Shown piece after piece: positions 54,283 through 63,440 of a stretch of 64,000 nucleotides of DNA. How positions within the stretch are numbered: position 1 is the first letter of the stretch; each line of letters starts with the position of its first letter. This stretch comes from Halobacteriales archaeon YIM A00010 (GTDB lineage Archaea; Halobacteriota; Halobacteria; Halobacteriales; Haloarculaceae): positions 2,497,526 to 2,561,525 of the forward strand of contig JAKCFJ010000001.1 of assembly GCA_025041175.1 (NCBI GenBank), read 5' to 3'. The translations under genes and the position numbers were made by a program. The notes beneath the pieces were generated by a model. It saw only the letters and a list, made by a program, of their open reading frames with translations. It was not told the origin of the DNA and did not search any database.

Positions 54283-55149
54283 ATGGCAATGGAGACATCG
54301 GAAGAGAACGGTGACCATCACCACCACTTGCCCGCGGTCGAGGACTGGCCGCGCGGGTTCGGTGAGGCGAGTTGGTGGCCGTTCGTCGCCGCTCTCGGCG
54401 GAGCCGGCTTCTATGTGGGTGCCGGACTGTTCATTCTCGGCAACGGCGATGAGCCGCTCGTCGGCCCGCTCGCCGGCCCGATCGTATTCATCGCAAGCAC
54501 GTTCGTCTTCCTCGCCGGTCTCTACGGCTGGCTGTACCACGCGTTCGTCGTCGACTTCTGGAGCGGTGAGGCGACCGAATCGAGCGGCAGCGGACTCCGT
54601 ATGGGGATGTTGCTCTTTCTCGGTAGTGAGATCGCGACGTTCGGTGCCGGCTTCGTCTACTACTTTTTCGTCCGCGCCGGCGGCAACTGGGCGGGTGCGC
54701 ACGTCCCTGAAGGGCTGCTCGGGCTGCTCGTGCTCGGCAACACGGCCATCCTCGTCGTGAGCAGTGTCACCCTCCATTTCGCACATCTCTCGCTGTTGAA
54801 CGGCAACCGGTCGCGGTTCGTCCGACTCCTCGGGCTGACGCTCTTTCTGGGCGTCATCTTCATCGGCGGACAGGTGTACGAGTACTACGAGTTCATCGTT
54901 CACGAGGGCTTTACCCTCACCGAAGGCGTCTTCGCCAGCGCCTTTTTCGGCCTGACGGGACTCCACGGGCTCCACGTCACGCTCGGGGGCGTTCTGCTAG
55001 CCATCATCTTCATCCGAGCGCTGTACGGCCAGTACTCCGCCGAACGCCACGTTTCGGTCAGCACCGTCTCTATGTACTGGCACTTCGTTGATGCCGTCTG
55101 GATCTTCCTCGTCGTCGTTATCTACGTGGGCTCGGTCGTCGACATCTGA
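54283..55149 (+). CDS. heme-copper oxidase subunit III-like protein
   Basis: 288 residues with seven membrane helices. The family signature is in the last part: GLHGLHVTLGGVLLA (about 222-236) and VSMYWHFVDAVWIFLVVVIYV (cited here as SMYWHFVDAVWIFLV, about 263-277); the glutamate of helix III is in FLGSEIATF (about 110). Part of a terminal oxidase at the membrane. No subunit I or II gene lies nearby in the window, which is common for haloarchaeal subunit III genes. Confidence 0.92.
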   Translation: MAMETSEENGDHHHHLPAVEDWPRGFGEASWWPFVAALGGAGFYVGAGLFILGNGDEPLVGPLAGPIVFIASTFVFLAGLYGWLYHAFVVDFWSGEATESSGSGLRMGMLLFLGSEIATFGAGFVYYFFVRAGGNWAGAHVPEGLLGLLVLGNTAILVVSSVTLHFAHLSLLNGNRSRFVRLLGLTLFLGVIFIGGQVYEYYEFIVHEGFTLTEGVFASAFFGLTGLHGLHVTLGGVLLAIIFIRALYGQYSAERHVSVSTVSMYWHFVDAVWIFLVVVIYVGSVVDI

Positions 55150-55573
55150 CTGGCTACAATCCAACTACTCTCTTTTTCCGCGCGCATCCCGCCGTTGCGC
55201 CTCACAGTTATACCGTCGGTCATATCCATTGATACGCTACGATCGCTTGTTGGGTGAGTCGCGGTCGATCCCGTGGTGAACAGGCAACCGAGTGTTCCAA
55301 GGCCCATGACTGACGGTATACCATCCCCTTTTCGACGCCCCCATCATCGGTTCAGGTTCGACGACACGGTCTTCATCTAATTATAGTTGTTTGGTATGTC
55401 TGTTGAAAATCGACGTTGATGATGTTTATCTTGTGCATCTAACACCAACGACCACCATATTTCATTACTAAGAACGTCAAACACCACCTGTGATGTATCC
55501 CGTTGGAAAGTGCGATGAAACGTCATATCCTTCCGAATAAAATTCAACAATGACACCAAACCTACCATACATA
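55150..55573. other. spacer containing a family II MITE-like element
   Basis: 424 nt. The element at 55209-55320 takes up about a quarter. The rest is AT-rich and ends with a TATA-like AATAAAATT (about 55537-55545) in the right place for the channel gene. No ORF seems real. Confidence 0.55.
55209..55320. mobile_element. MITE-like element, family II (112 bp)
   Basis: Terminal inverted repeats TATACCGTCGGTCAT and ATGACTGACGGTATA (14 of 15 pairs). Its right half is homologous, in inverted orientation, to 63583-63689 (shared GTGGTGAAC and GAGTGTTC blocks). No coding capacity. Confidence 0.75.
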
Positions 55574-56605
55574 ATGGGAGAACAACTTCAATTGAGTGAC
55601 CAAAACGTCATCGGGGATACTATTTCTCAAGTAGTATCATATATTCCTCAGATAGTCGGAGCGATCCTCGTGCTACTCGTGGGGTGGATCGTCGGCCGTC
55701 TGTTGGGAATGGTCGTGACGACGGTGCTCAAAAAAGCGGACATCGGTCGGTTCGTTCGGGGATCCGCGTTGGGCGGGGCGGACGAGGAAGACGGCGGCGT
55801 CGGACTCGCGAGTGGTCTCGGGAAGCTGGTGAAATACTACGTGTACTACCTCGCCGTGTTGGCCGCTGCGGACGTCCTCTCCATTCCGATCCTCACGGAG
55901 CTGCTTTCGGACATCGGTGGATACCTTCCGGTCATTCTGGGCGCGGTGCTCATTCTCGTGCTCGGATTCGTGGTGGGGCGCATTCTCGAAGACGTCATCG
56001 CCGACATCATCGGCGGCTTCGGGTTCGACGCGCACCTCAGGGGGACTCCGCTCGAACGGCTCACTGCACGACGGGGGATCGGCGGATTCATCGGATGGAT
56101 CGTGGCGCTGTACGTGTACTTCATCGCGTTGTTGGCGGCTGCGGACACCCTCAACATAGCGATCCTCTCGGATCTGCTCGCCACCATCACTGCGTACATT
56201 CCCCAGCTCATCGGTGGGTTGGTGGTGTTGCTGGTCGGCGTCTGGATCGGTGATTGGCTCGGGGGGCTAGTCGCGGACACGGACCGCAGCCGGCTGACCG
56301 ACTACGTCGGTATCGGTGTGAAGGTGTTCGTTTATTACCTCGTGATCACGATCGCGCTCCAGACCGCCGGATTCGGCGCGTCGATCCTGAACGCGCTGTT
56401 CGTCATCGTTATGACCGCGTTGTTCGGCTCGCTCGCGCTCGCGTTCATCATCGCCGTCGGTGTCGGCGGCGCGCTCGGCTCGAAGGATTACATCGCGGAC
56501 AACATCGCCGGCTGGATGGGCAGCGCCCGAGAGTCCGTCTCGATCGAAGACGAGGATTCTGAGGGCCTGGGCGATTCCGGCTTCGAACCGCCAGATAGCA
56601 GCTAA
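55574..56605 (+). CDS. CmpX/TM-helix-repeat mechanosensitive-channel-like protein
   Basis: 343 residues from the ATG giving MGEQLQLSDQNVIGD. Two to three copies of the conserved-TM-helix module (PF05552 type) are visible: PQIVGAILVLLVGWIVGRLLG (about 25-45), LPVILGAVLILVLGFVVGR (about 116-134) and PQLIGGLVVLLVGVWIGDWL (about 205-224). The cytoplasmic MscS beta-domain is absent; this is the small CmpX-like form. Possible role in osmotic adaptation. A TATA box about 30 nt upstream favours this start. Confidence 0.85.
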   Translation: MGEQLQLSDQNVIGDTISQVVSYIPQIVGAILVLLVGWIVGRLLGMVVTTVLKKADIGRFVRGSALGGADEEDGGVGLASGLGKLVKYYVYYLAVLAAADVLSIPILTELLSDIGGYLPVILGAVLILVLGFVVGRILEDVIADIIGGFGFDAHLRGTPLERLTARRGIGGFIGWIVALYVYFIALLAAADTLNIAILSDLLATITAYIPQLIGGLVVLLVGVWIGDWLGGLVADTDRSRLTDYVGIGVKVFVYYLVITIALQTAGFGASILNALFVIVMTALFGSLALAFIIAVGVGGALGSKDYIADNIAGWMGSARESVSIEDEDSEGLGDSGFEPPDSS

Positions 56606-56699
56606 CGAACCCCGTTTCGAACCGCGTGGCGGACCGTCTCCACGACGGTCTCGTTCGATGTCGCAACCAGGATGTATCCCACGCCCGTAGCTGTAGGTA

Positions 56700-57170
56700 G
56701 TGCCACTCTCCGAGGAAGCAAAAGAACGGCTTGCGGACATTGTGGAACTTCAGCCGACCAAGAACAAGGAACTACAGGAACGCTGGGGGATCGACAGCGG
56801 GAGCGAGATTCACCAGTATCTCGAATCGGAGCTGAAGGAGTTCTACTACCGCGATGAGAACAGCTTGATCCGGACGACGCCGGAGGCGGCGGAGCTGGTG
56901 GGAATCGACACCGACGAGACGACGCTCACCGTTCCGGAGCTACAGGCGCGCATCATCGATGTCGTCGCAGATCCTGACGAGGATCCGGAAAGCGTCGTTT
57001 CGGTGCTCCACGTGGTTCGGGACGCTGGCCTGGATCCGACAGTGGATGAAGTCCGCTCCGGGCTTCGGAAGCTCCAGGACCGGGGTGTCGTCGAGGTGGT
57101 ACAGACGACCGTTCCGACGTTCCGACTCGCTGTCGACCGGGAAGAGATCGCTGTCGACGTGCTCGAGTAG
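56700..57170 (+). CDS. DUF5797 family protein
   Basis: 156 residues, GTG start, LSEEAKERLADIVELQPTKN then ELQERWGIDSGSEIHQYLES. Two winged-helix-like modules (about 15-70 and 80-140) suggest nucleic-acid binding; VPTFRLAVDREEIAVDV closes the protein. Conserved in haloarchaea, function not established. A MITE-like element begins 16 nt after its stop. Confidence 0.85.
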   Translation: MPLSEEAKERLADIVELQPTKNKELQERWGIDSGSEIHQYLESELKEFYYRDENSLIRTTPEAAELVGIDTDETTLTVPELQARIIDVVADPDEDPESVVSVLHVVRDAGLDPTVDEVRSGLRKLQDRGVVEVVQTTVPTFRLAVDREEIAVDVLE

Positions 57171-57185
57171 CGCGTCGGCGGAGTC

Positions 57186-57282
57186 ATACTGTCGGACAGA
57201 GGTGATCGAATAGCAGATGTTGGTGAACCGACAGACAGCAGCTGGATATTCCGTCGCAATCCGTCCATCGGTCCGACAGTAT
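57186..57282. mobile_element. MITE-like element, family I (97 bp)
   Basis: Perfect 12-bp terminal inverted repeats ATACTGTCGGAC/GTCCGACAGTAT. The interior shares AGCAGCT.GATA.TCCGTCGC.ATCCGTC with 63441-63540. It lies between convergent genes and overlaps the stop codon of the DUF5787 gene by one base. Confidence 0.8.
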
Positions 57283-58340
57283 CACCGGCGGTCAGTCTCA
57301 GACCGGTTGCGGCGTCGCTGCTCGGCGAGCAGTCGTTTGACGGCGGCGCCAGGGCCGCCTTCGAGCGGCCAGCCGCGAGTGCGCCAGTTGGGTGGCTCTG
57401 GTTCGAACGAGGGACAGTTTTGGGAACAGTCGGCCGACGGCTGTGAGCATTCTTTAGCCCCGCACCACGGGAGGGTGTCGCCGCCGATCGAACGGAGCGA
57501 GAACCACCGACAGTCCGGCCGCATCGAGTCGACGTAGGAGCGCCAGCCGCGTTCGTAGGCCCGTTCTGCGATTTCGAGCCGCTTTGTGGCCTTCCATTCG
57601 GGTTCGGCGTACTCAAAACGCGCCGCCGACGGGTCCCGACCGCGTTCGAGGATTCGGGTGCCGACAGCCGATCGGTCGAGCGATCGGGGGTGCCACGCCA
57701 CGCGTGCGTCGGTTCGTTTTCCCGTGGCTTCCCGATCAGCGGTCGTCACGGTGAGGATCCCGGTTTCGATCGGGAGCCGTTCGAGCAACGCGGGTTCGAC
57801 CGTCTCCTCGGTCGTCCGGGTTGCAACCCACACCTCATCAGCGAGCGCGAGCGCGACGTCGCGCTGGAGCTGATCGGTGAGCGATTCCGCGGCGCTCGCG
57901 TCGAGATCGGGTTTGTTCTCGATCGCAATGATTCGGTCTACCCACGCCGGATACTCCCACTTGCGTCGGATCTCGATGCGGTTTCCGCGCCGCCTCGCGT
58001 CGAGGATTCCCCTGTCGGCGGCGGTGTGGATCGTCTCCCGAACGTACCGCCACGGGTAGCCCGGATCGGGGAGTGCGTCGCGGTAGTACGCCCATTCCGC
58101 CGGCGCGTGCCGAACCACGCCCAACAGATCACTATCGAGACGAGCGGATCCGAACCGCGACCGGGCGGCGAGTCGACGCGCATCGGTCTCGACGACGATG
58201 GTGTCCCACCGGCGGTGTTTCGTGCCGAGCTGACGGGCGACGAGCACGCGCCCGCCCGATCGGGCGTCACTGCTCGGTGGCCAGTTGCGTTCGGCCCACT
58301 GACAAACACGAAGCTCGAACGTGAACTCGGGCGTCTCCAC
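57282..58340 (-). CDS. DUF5787 family protein
   Basis: 352 residues from the GTG giving ETPEFTFELRVCQWAE; the frame stays open upstream but only as a shadow of the Nudix gene. A nuclease-like N-terminal half has VVETDARRL and IIAIENKPDLDASAAESL (about 165-182), a D/E-x-K arrangement suggestive of a PD-(D/E)xK fold. A cysteine cluster near the end (CRWFSLRS, CGAKECSQPSADCSQNC) resembles an iron-sulfur or zinc site. Restriction- or repair-nuclease-like role is inferred only. Conserved in haloarchaea. Confidence 0.8.
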   Translation of the reverse strand: METPEFTFELRVCQWAERNWPPSSDARSGGRVLVARQLGTKHRRWDTIVVETDARRLAARSRFGSARLDSDLLGVVRHAPAEWAYYRDALPDPGYPWRYVRETIHTAADRGILDARRRGNRIEIRRKWEYPAWVDRIIAIENKPDLDASAAESLTDQLQRDVALALADEVWVATRTTEETVEPALLERLPIETGILTVTTADREATGKRTDARVAWHPRSLDRSAVGTRILERGRDPSAARFEYAEPEWKATKRLEIAERAYERGWRSYVDSMRPDCRWFSLRSIGGDTLPWCGAKECSQPSADCSQNCPSFEPEPPNWRTRGWPLEGGPGAAVKRLLAEQRRRNRSETDRR

Positions 58341-58431
58341 GGTCGGATGACTCTTCGACCGGGAATCCGTGTTTCGGTCCAAACCGACACACCCGTCGCT
58401 GGACGACGCAAGACAGGCTTGGAGGAACCGT

Positions 58432-58866
58432 TCAGTGGTGTCCGTGCAGCCCGCCGTTATCGAGAAACACGTGTGCGTTTTCCAGCACCGATCGTGGACC
58501 CTGCTGGGTAATGGTGTTGATCGCCTGCTCGTAATCGCGCCACTGCAGATCGTTGTGCTCCGAAGAGAGCTCTGCGCTCGCCTCGAACGATTTCGCGATG
58601 AACAGATGGACCGTTTTGTGGATCGTTGCGCTTCCCGCCTGGAAGACGTAATCGTAGTCCTCTCGGAACCCATCGATGAGCCGGATGTCGTCGATTCCGG
58701 CTTCCTCTTCGATTTCGCGGATGGCCGTCTGCTGTAGCTCCTCTGTGCCCTCAACGCCACCTTTGGGGAACTCCCAATCACCGGTGCGGCTTTTGAGGAG
58801 CAAATACTCTCGACGGCCACGTGTATCACGGAACAGGATTGCTCCGGCGCTCGTGGCCTCAATCAT
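58432..58866 (-). CDS. Nudix hydrolase (diadenosine tetraphosphatase-like)
   Basis: 144 residues from the ATG giving MIEATSAGAILFRD. The Nudix box GGVEGTEELQQTAIREIEEEAG is present (here its ends: GGVEGTEE at about 36-43 and REIEEEAG at about 50-57) and fits Gx5Ex7REUxEExGU. W.FPKG before it and the length match bis(5'-nucleosyl)-tetraphosphatases. It would clean up Ap4A or related nucleotides. Alone on its strand, 91 nt upstream of the DUF5787 start. Confidence 0.9.
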   Translation of the reverse strand: MIEATSAGAILFRDTRGRREYLLLKSRTGDWEFPKGGVEGTEELQQTAIREIEEEAGIDDIRLIDGFREDYDYVFQAGSATIHKTVHLFIAKSFEASAELSSEHNDLQWRDYEQAINTITQQGPRSVLENAHVFLDNGGLHGHH

Positions 58867-59073
58867 GCTTATTGATACTCTACCCGTGGTTAAGAGAATG
58901 TCGGCCTGTCTATCTCCTTCATTCGTAGGTGGTACGTTCACTGTTAGAAACAATCACTTCCCGCCTGCCAAGTGGGTAGTACGTGTGACATCCCGATGAA
59001 ACCCACAGAGACGATCGACAGCACGGAACGACACGACCGTTCGACGCGAATGAACTGTTGGATAGTAAATGAA

Positions 59074-59469
59074 TCACACCGAAAGGACCGGTTCTGACGT
59101 GTACTGGACGACGTAGTCGGCGGCTTGACCGAGCGCGTTCGGTGATCGTTCGCGCGGGATGACGATGAGGTCGGCTTCGAGATCGTTGCTCACGTCGAGC
59201 ACGACGCTGCCGGGGTGGTGTGTGAGATGCTCCGTGGAGAATCCGTAGATTATCGAGTGTGAGAGCGGAACGTCGGCGTCGCCGGCAGCGTCGCGGGTCG
59301 TCTCCATGAGCTGTTGGCTCCGATCGTTGGTGTCGGTTTCATCGCTGTCGAGGACGTACAGCACGTGGATTCCAGCGCCATACTGCTCGGCGATCGCAAC
59401 CGCGTACCCGACCACGCGTGGTACGGTGTCGGCTTCAGCGATCGGCACCAGCACCGTGTCGATCTCCAT
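59074..59469 (-). CDS. universal stress protein (UspA)
   Basis: 131 residues, one USP domain. Start MEIDTVLVPIAEADTVPRVV, later IYGFSTEHL and LIVIPRERSP, the strand-loop that usually carries the ATP-binding G-x2-G-x9-G(S/T). Here the motif is degenerate (RERSPNALGQAADYV), so nucleotide binding is doubtful. Divergent from a second UspA gene with 69 nt between starts, so they may share a regulatory region. Confidence 0.88.
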   Translation of the reverse strand: MEIDTVLVPIAEADTVPRVVGYAVAIAEQYGAGIHVLYVLDSDETDTNDRSQQLMETTRDAAGDADVPLSHSIIYGFSTEHLTHHPGSVVLDVSNDLEADLIVIPRERSPNALGQAADYVVQYTSEPVLSV

Positions 59470-59538
59470 ACGTAGGTTCTCGTACAGCGAGCGGAAAAAC
59501 CCACGGAGTACTTGGCGGGGCGGGCAGTAGTCGGTGAC

Positions 59539-59943
59539 ATGTTCGAGACGGTGGTCGTCGCAACGGATGGGAGTGAGTCCACTGAGCGGGCGGTCGAGGC
59601 GTCGTTTGATCTGGCAGATCGGTTCGACGCGGGGCTACACGCGCTCACCGTCGTCGAATCGGACGACCCAGCCCACAACACGGCCCAGTCGTTGCTCGAC
59701 GATCTCGTCAGCGGGACGGATCGGGCGATTACCACCGCCATCGAGGACGGTGACCCGGCCGACGCCATCAGTTCGTACGCGACCCGGGTCGACGCCGACG
59801 TGGTGGTCATGGGGATCCGCGGCCGGGGTGGTCCCTACCAGTACCACCTCGGGAGCGTGGCCGAAACCGTCGTGTACGAGTGTCCGGTTCCCGTGTTGAC
59901 TGTCCGTCATCTCGGCGTTGGTGCCGACGAAGAGACGGAGTAA
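59539..59943 (+). CDS. universal stress protein (UspA)
   Basis: 134 residues from the ATG giving MFETVVVATDGSEST. The ATP-binding loop is recognisable: MGIRGRGGPYQYHLGSVAETVV (about 93-114; GxRGRGG...GS). The C-terminal strand is CPVPVLTVR. Divergently paired with the USP at 59074. Its TAA is directly followed by the right end of the tnpB element, so the insertion touched but spared the coding region. Confidence 0.92.
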   Translation: MFETVVVATDGSESTERAVEASFDLADRFDAGLHALTVVESDDPAHNTAQSLLDDLVSGTDRAITTAIEDGDPADAISSYATRVDADVVVMGIRGRGGPYQYHLGSVAETVVYECPVPVLTVRHLGVGADEETE

Positions 59944-61290
59944 ACTACCCCTCCCTACTCCCTCGGTCCATACGGTCCTCGGTCCTTGAGGGAGGGGCTT
60001 TGATGTGGACACCCAGACCACGACTTAGCCCGCAAGAATCTGTTGCGGGCCGTCGTCGGTCAGGGTCCCACCATGTATACGCACGTTTACTGGTGCGTCT
60101 CCGCCCGCCGACTTTTGCGCCGAGCGGAGGCGGTGGGCTTCTTGCCGGGCATACCGAAGCCCGACGTTCTTCGCGCCGTTGTAATCCGCGTTGATCTCGT
60201 AGCCACACGACAGACATTCGAACTGGTCGCCGTCGCGGTTATCCTCGTGGGTAAACCCACATTTCGAACACCGTTGACTGGTGTGGTTCGGGTCGACCCG
60301 TTCGACCGAAATGCCGCGTTCGGGTGCTTTGTATTCGACGTACTCGTACAGCCGCCGAAACGCCCAGATATGGTGCCACTCCGCGAACGGAAGTCGCTCG
60401 CGGATATCAGTCAAATCCTCGAACACAATGGTATCGCAGTTGGTGTCGGCGGCTTCCCCGACGATCTCGTTGGCGATGGTGTGGATATACTGTTTCCGCC
60501 ATGCTCGTTCGCGCTTCCCGAGACGAAGCAGGGCGTTGTACGCGGCTTGCGTTCCACGCTGTTGCATATCAGCACGGCGCTGTTCGAGTTCGGTGACCCA
60601 GTGGTCGTAGTCGTCACCATGCCAGAACGCACCCGTCGAAGCAACGGCAAGGCTGTTGACACCGAGATCGATACCGAGAACTGTTCTGTTCTCCGTATCA
60701 TCCGTATCATCGGCGGTAGCATCGCCATCGCTATCGTATCTGCGGGTTGAGATATGGCAATAGAACGCATCAGTAATGGCGTCGTACTGAAGCGTGGCCA
60801 TCCGAAATTCGTAGTCCTCGTTCAGAACGTACCGCTCATAGGGCGTCGGGCTCTCCGCGGGAAGAACAAACGGACATTCGACTCGTCCGTCCGGTGTAGA
60901 TAGCGAGACGGAGGAACGGTGAAACGTTGCACTTCGCTTATCGTACACGACACTCCATGAGTCGAAGTGTGGTTGGTTCGCCCGTTTGCCCTTCTTCCAG
61001 CGGTCAACACCACTTTTGACGGCTTCGACCGCCCGACGAATCCCCTTTTGAACGAGGTTCGCGGTGAGGCCCGTCTCCTCACGGAGGGCATCGTAAAGTA
61101 TCCCCTCGGCTTTCGCTTTCGTGGTAATACAATCAGCATGGTCGGTATTATCCCAACAGACTTCGGCGGCACGGTTTGCACAGTGAAGGAATTGGCGAGC
61201 GGTATCGTGGAGATCGTCGCGGTGCTCGTCGGGAACGGCGAGTTTCACGACAGCGGTTCGACGGATCCCCATATTTCACATTACAGCATG
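59944..61290 (-). mobile_element. tnpB-only IS605/IS1341-type element
   Basis: Right end at 59944-60000: a CCCCTCCCT/AGGGAGGGG stem with AAGGACCGAGGACC inside, the same layout as the right end of the element at 47-48.6 kb. Left end near 61290, upstream of the tnpB start. A second stem of the same style lies at 61361-61404, outside the probable left end. No hairpin units inside it. Confidence 0.75.
60025..61272 (-). CDS. tnpB: TnpB RNA-guided nuclease
   Basis: 415 residues, intact. RuvC I VLGIDLGVNSLAVAS (about 197-211), RuvC II IVFEDLTDIR (about 283-292), zinc finger CSKCGF...CLSCGY (about 337-360) and RuvC III INADYNGAKN (about 361-370) supply all catalytic acids. Only distantly like the other two TnpBs here. 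With no tnpA beside it, it depends on one in trans to move. Its guide RNA should come from the region just past its stop (59944-60024). Confidence 0.94.
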   Translation of the reverse strand: MGIRRTAVVKLAVPDEHRDDLHDTARQFLHCANRAAEVCWDNTDHADCITTKAKAEGILYDALREETGLTANLVQKGIRRAVEAVKSGVDRWKKGKRANQPHFDSWSVVYDKRSATFHRSSVSLSTPDGRVECPFVLPAESPTPYERYVLNEDYEFRMATLQYDAITDAFYCHISTRRYDSDGDATADDTDDTENRTVLGIDLGVNSLAVASTGAFWHGDDYDHWVTELEQRRADMQQRGTQAAYNALLRLGKRERAWRKQYIHTIANEIVGEAADTNCDTIVFEDLTDIRERLPFAEWHHIWAFRRLYEYVEYKAPERGISVERVDPNHTSQRCSKCGFTHEDNRDGDQFECLSCGYEINADYNGAKNVGLRYARQEAHRLRSAQKSAGGDAPVNVRIHGGTLTDDGPQQILAG

Positions 61291-61360
61291 GGGGTACTTA
61301 TAGATATAGGTGGTGGGGAAGCCTGTTGGTCGTGGATTGTGGCATCAACTGTCGGCTCCT

Positions 61361-61404
61361 CCCCTCCCTTGCTCGCTCGGTTCGTTCGCTCGCTAAGGAA
61401 GGGG
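61361..61404. repeat. isolated IS right-end-like hairpin
   Basis: CCCCTCCCTT/AAGGAAGGGG (61361-61370, 61395-61404) enclosing GCTCGCTCGGTTCGTTCGC. It is similar in style to the right ends at 59944 and 48584 but stands alone, in opposite orientation to the tnpB next door. Possibly the relic of another IS copy. Confidence 0.5.
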
Positions 61405-61477
61405 CATCCGCCTCGAATACTTAGGTGAACGGGCTCGAAACCACGGACTTCATTGGGTGTTATCTCCTCTGGGGCGT

Positions 61478-62731
61478 ATGAAGGAGTCACTCATTGACGC
61501 TGATCAGCTTCCCCTCGCACGGAAGTCTCTCCTCCCCGGGACTGGGTTTTTCACGCTCGACGACGGTGAGGACGAGCCGAGCCCCAAGCGGATTGCAGCG
61601 CTCACGCGCGCTGAGTCGGTCGTTATCGCCGATAGCGACGCCGATGGACTCGGGTGTGGAGCGCTCATCCGGACCCTCCACGACGACGCGCTCACGACGG
61701 CGGTCGATCCCACGATGGCGGTGGACGAGCTGCCCGACCACGATGTCGCGATCGTCCCCGCCGCGCCACACAGCCTCACCGACGCCCAACGGCAAGTCAT
61801 CGAGTACGCGCCCGCGGGCGTGACTGTCTATATCTGCGATCTCTGTCCGGATCGGGAGAGCGACGTCGAACCGCTGTCAGCACTGGTCGACCACGCCGAC
61901 AGCGTGCGGTGGTTCGACCACCACCAGTGGTCCCAGGAGTACGAACGCCGCGTTCGGGAGGCGGGCGTCGACCTCGTTGTCGGTGATTCGGAGACGGAGT
62001 GTTCGACCGACGTGGCGCTGCGGAGCCTCGACCATGCGTTCGACCCGCGCTTTGAAGAGCTGGCAGTCGTCACGCGCGACCACGATCTGTGGCTGCGCGA
62101 GGACCCCCGGAGCGACGACCTCGCTGATTTTGCCCAGTGGGTCGCTCCGGAGATCTACGTTGGGGCCGTCCGCCTCCACGGCGTCGACTTCCCCGACGCT
62201 GTGGAAGCGTACATCAGACACCGTCGCGCCGAAAAGGAACGACTCATCGAGAAGGCCGTCGAACGCGCCGAGCTGCGCGAGGTGACGCTTCCCGCTGGCG
62301 AACCAGCCCAGAACCCAGCCGACTCGGAAGACGATGCCGATGAAGCCACTGAGAAAACGGACGATGCGGCCGGTGACGGAGCCCAAACGTCTCTCACGGT
62401 CGGCCTTGCGTACGGTCGGTGCTCCCAAAACGAGGTCGCAGAGGCCCTTCGCGAGCAGGGTGCGGACGCGGCGGTCGTCGTCAAGCCCAGCGGTCCCGTG
62501 AGCATTCGCGGGACGGAGGCGTTCGCCCGGTGCCACGAGGTGGCGGGAGCGATCGGCGGCGGCGGCCACCCGAAAGCCGCGGGCTGCAAACCGGACATCT
62601 ACGACGACATGCTCGATTACGCCCACCACTGGACCACCCGGGGTGCGGTCGCAAAACGGCTGGTTCTCGATGCGTTCCGATCGCTCTCCTCCGAACCGAA
62701 CTCGGAGGGTGGCAATGCGACCGACGCGTGA
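61478..62731 (+). CDS. DHH-family phosphoesterase (RecJ-like)
   Basis: 417 residues from the ATG giving MKESLIDADQLPL. Metal motifs: IADSDADGLG (about 51-60), a middle VRWFDHHQW (the DHH motif, about 141-149) and the DHHA1-type end GPVSIRGTEAF plus GGGGHPKAAG (about 352-381). An acidic linker (about 280-310) is haloarchaea-like. Probably a single-strand DNA/RNA or nanoRNA nuclease of the archaeal RecJ/GAN-like group; substrate not resolved. Confidence 0.88.
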   Translation: MKESLIDADQLPLARKSLLPGTGFFTLDDGEDEPSPKRIAALTRAESVVIADSDADGLGCGALIRTLHDDALTTAVDPTMAVDELPDHDVAIVPAAPHSLTDAQRQVIEYAPAGVTVYICDLCPDRESDVEPLSALVDHADSVRWFDHHQWSQEYERRVREAGVDLVVGDSETECSTDVALRSLDHAFDPRFEELAVVTRDHDLWLREDPRSDDLADFAQWVAPEIYVGAVRLHGVDFPDAVEAYIRHRRAEKERLIEKAVERAELREVTLPAGEPAQNPADSEDDADEATEKTDDAAGDGAQTSLTVGLAYGRCSQNEVAEALREQGADAAVVVKPSGPVSIRGTEAFARCHEVAGAIGGGGHPKAAGCKPDIYDDMLDYAHHWTTRGAVAKRLVLDAFRSLSSEPNSEGGNATDA

Positions 62732-62876
62732 CGGCGACTAGTCGATCCCGGCTGCTGTGGGCGTCTTTCGGTGTCTTCATGAGCACGCGCTCGATACCCC
62801 CGACTGTAGCTCATCCAACCATGCACGTTTCAGCTCGGGAGCAGACGCATCCAGTGTGTCCCTGGCAGCAGATCCA

Positions 62877-63437
62877 ATGAGCGACGATCGTGATCCTGGG
62901 GGTCGCCCTCCCTCGGTCTCTGAGGCTGGCCTCTCGACGCGCGATCGCGTGGCCCGCCGCGTGAGAACGGACCCCGGAATCCATTTCAACGAGCTCGTCC
63001 GAGCGCTCGATCTCGCGCCGGGGCAGGTGCAGTATCACACCCGGAAGCTCGTCCGCCAAGAGACCCTCGTGAGGTCATCGCTGTACGGCAAGACACACTA
63101 CTACCCGCCGGAGTTCGACACGACCGAGCGACGCGCGCTCGCGCTGCTTCGCCGGGAGACCGCGGGCGATATCGTCGCGTGTCTCATGTCCGATGGCCCA
63201 ACGCGTCCGGTCGACGTTGCCGACCGGGTCGGGATCGCTCGCAGCACGCTCTCATGGCACGTCAGCCGGCTCGTCACGGCCGGCATCGTCGAAAAACGCG
63301 AGGATGATGGGTTGTTGCTCGCGCTCTCCGATCCCGAGCGCACCGCGCGGTTGCTCAAAGCGGCCGATCCGTCGCTGGCCGACCGGCTCGTCGATCGCTT
63401 CACCAGGCTGGTCGACGCCCTGCTGTCTGAACCGTAG
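62877..63437 (+). CDS. two-module winged-helix transcription regulator
   Basis: 186 residues from the ATG giving MSDDRDPGGRPPSVSE. Two winged-helix units: RVARRVRTDPGIHFNELVRA...QYHTRKLV (start and end cited; about 25-60) and a second with VDVADRVGIARSTLSWHVSRL (about 110-130). This tandem wHTH layout is common in haloarchaeal regulators. No sensor domain. It may regulate itself or the neighbouring transporter. Upstream start codons in frame look like non-coding extension. Confidence 0.85.
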   Translation: MSDDRDPGGRPPSVSEAGLSTRDRVARRVRTDPGIHFNELVRALDLAPGQVQYHTRKLVRQETLVRSSLYGKTHYYPPEFDTTERRALALLRRETAGDIVACLMSDGPTRPVDVADRVGIARSTLSWHVSRLVTAGIVEKREDDGLLLALSDPERTARLLKAADPSLADRLVDRFTRLVDALLSEP

Positions 63438-63440
63438 CTC

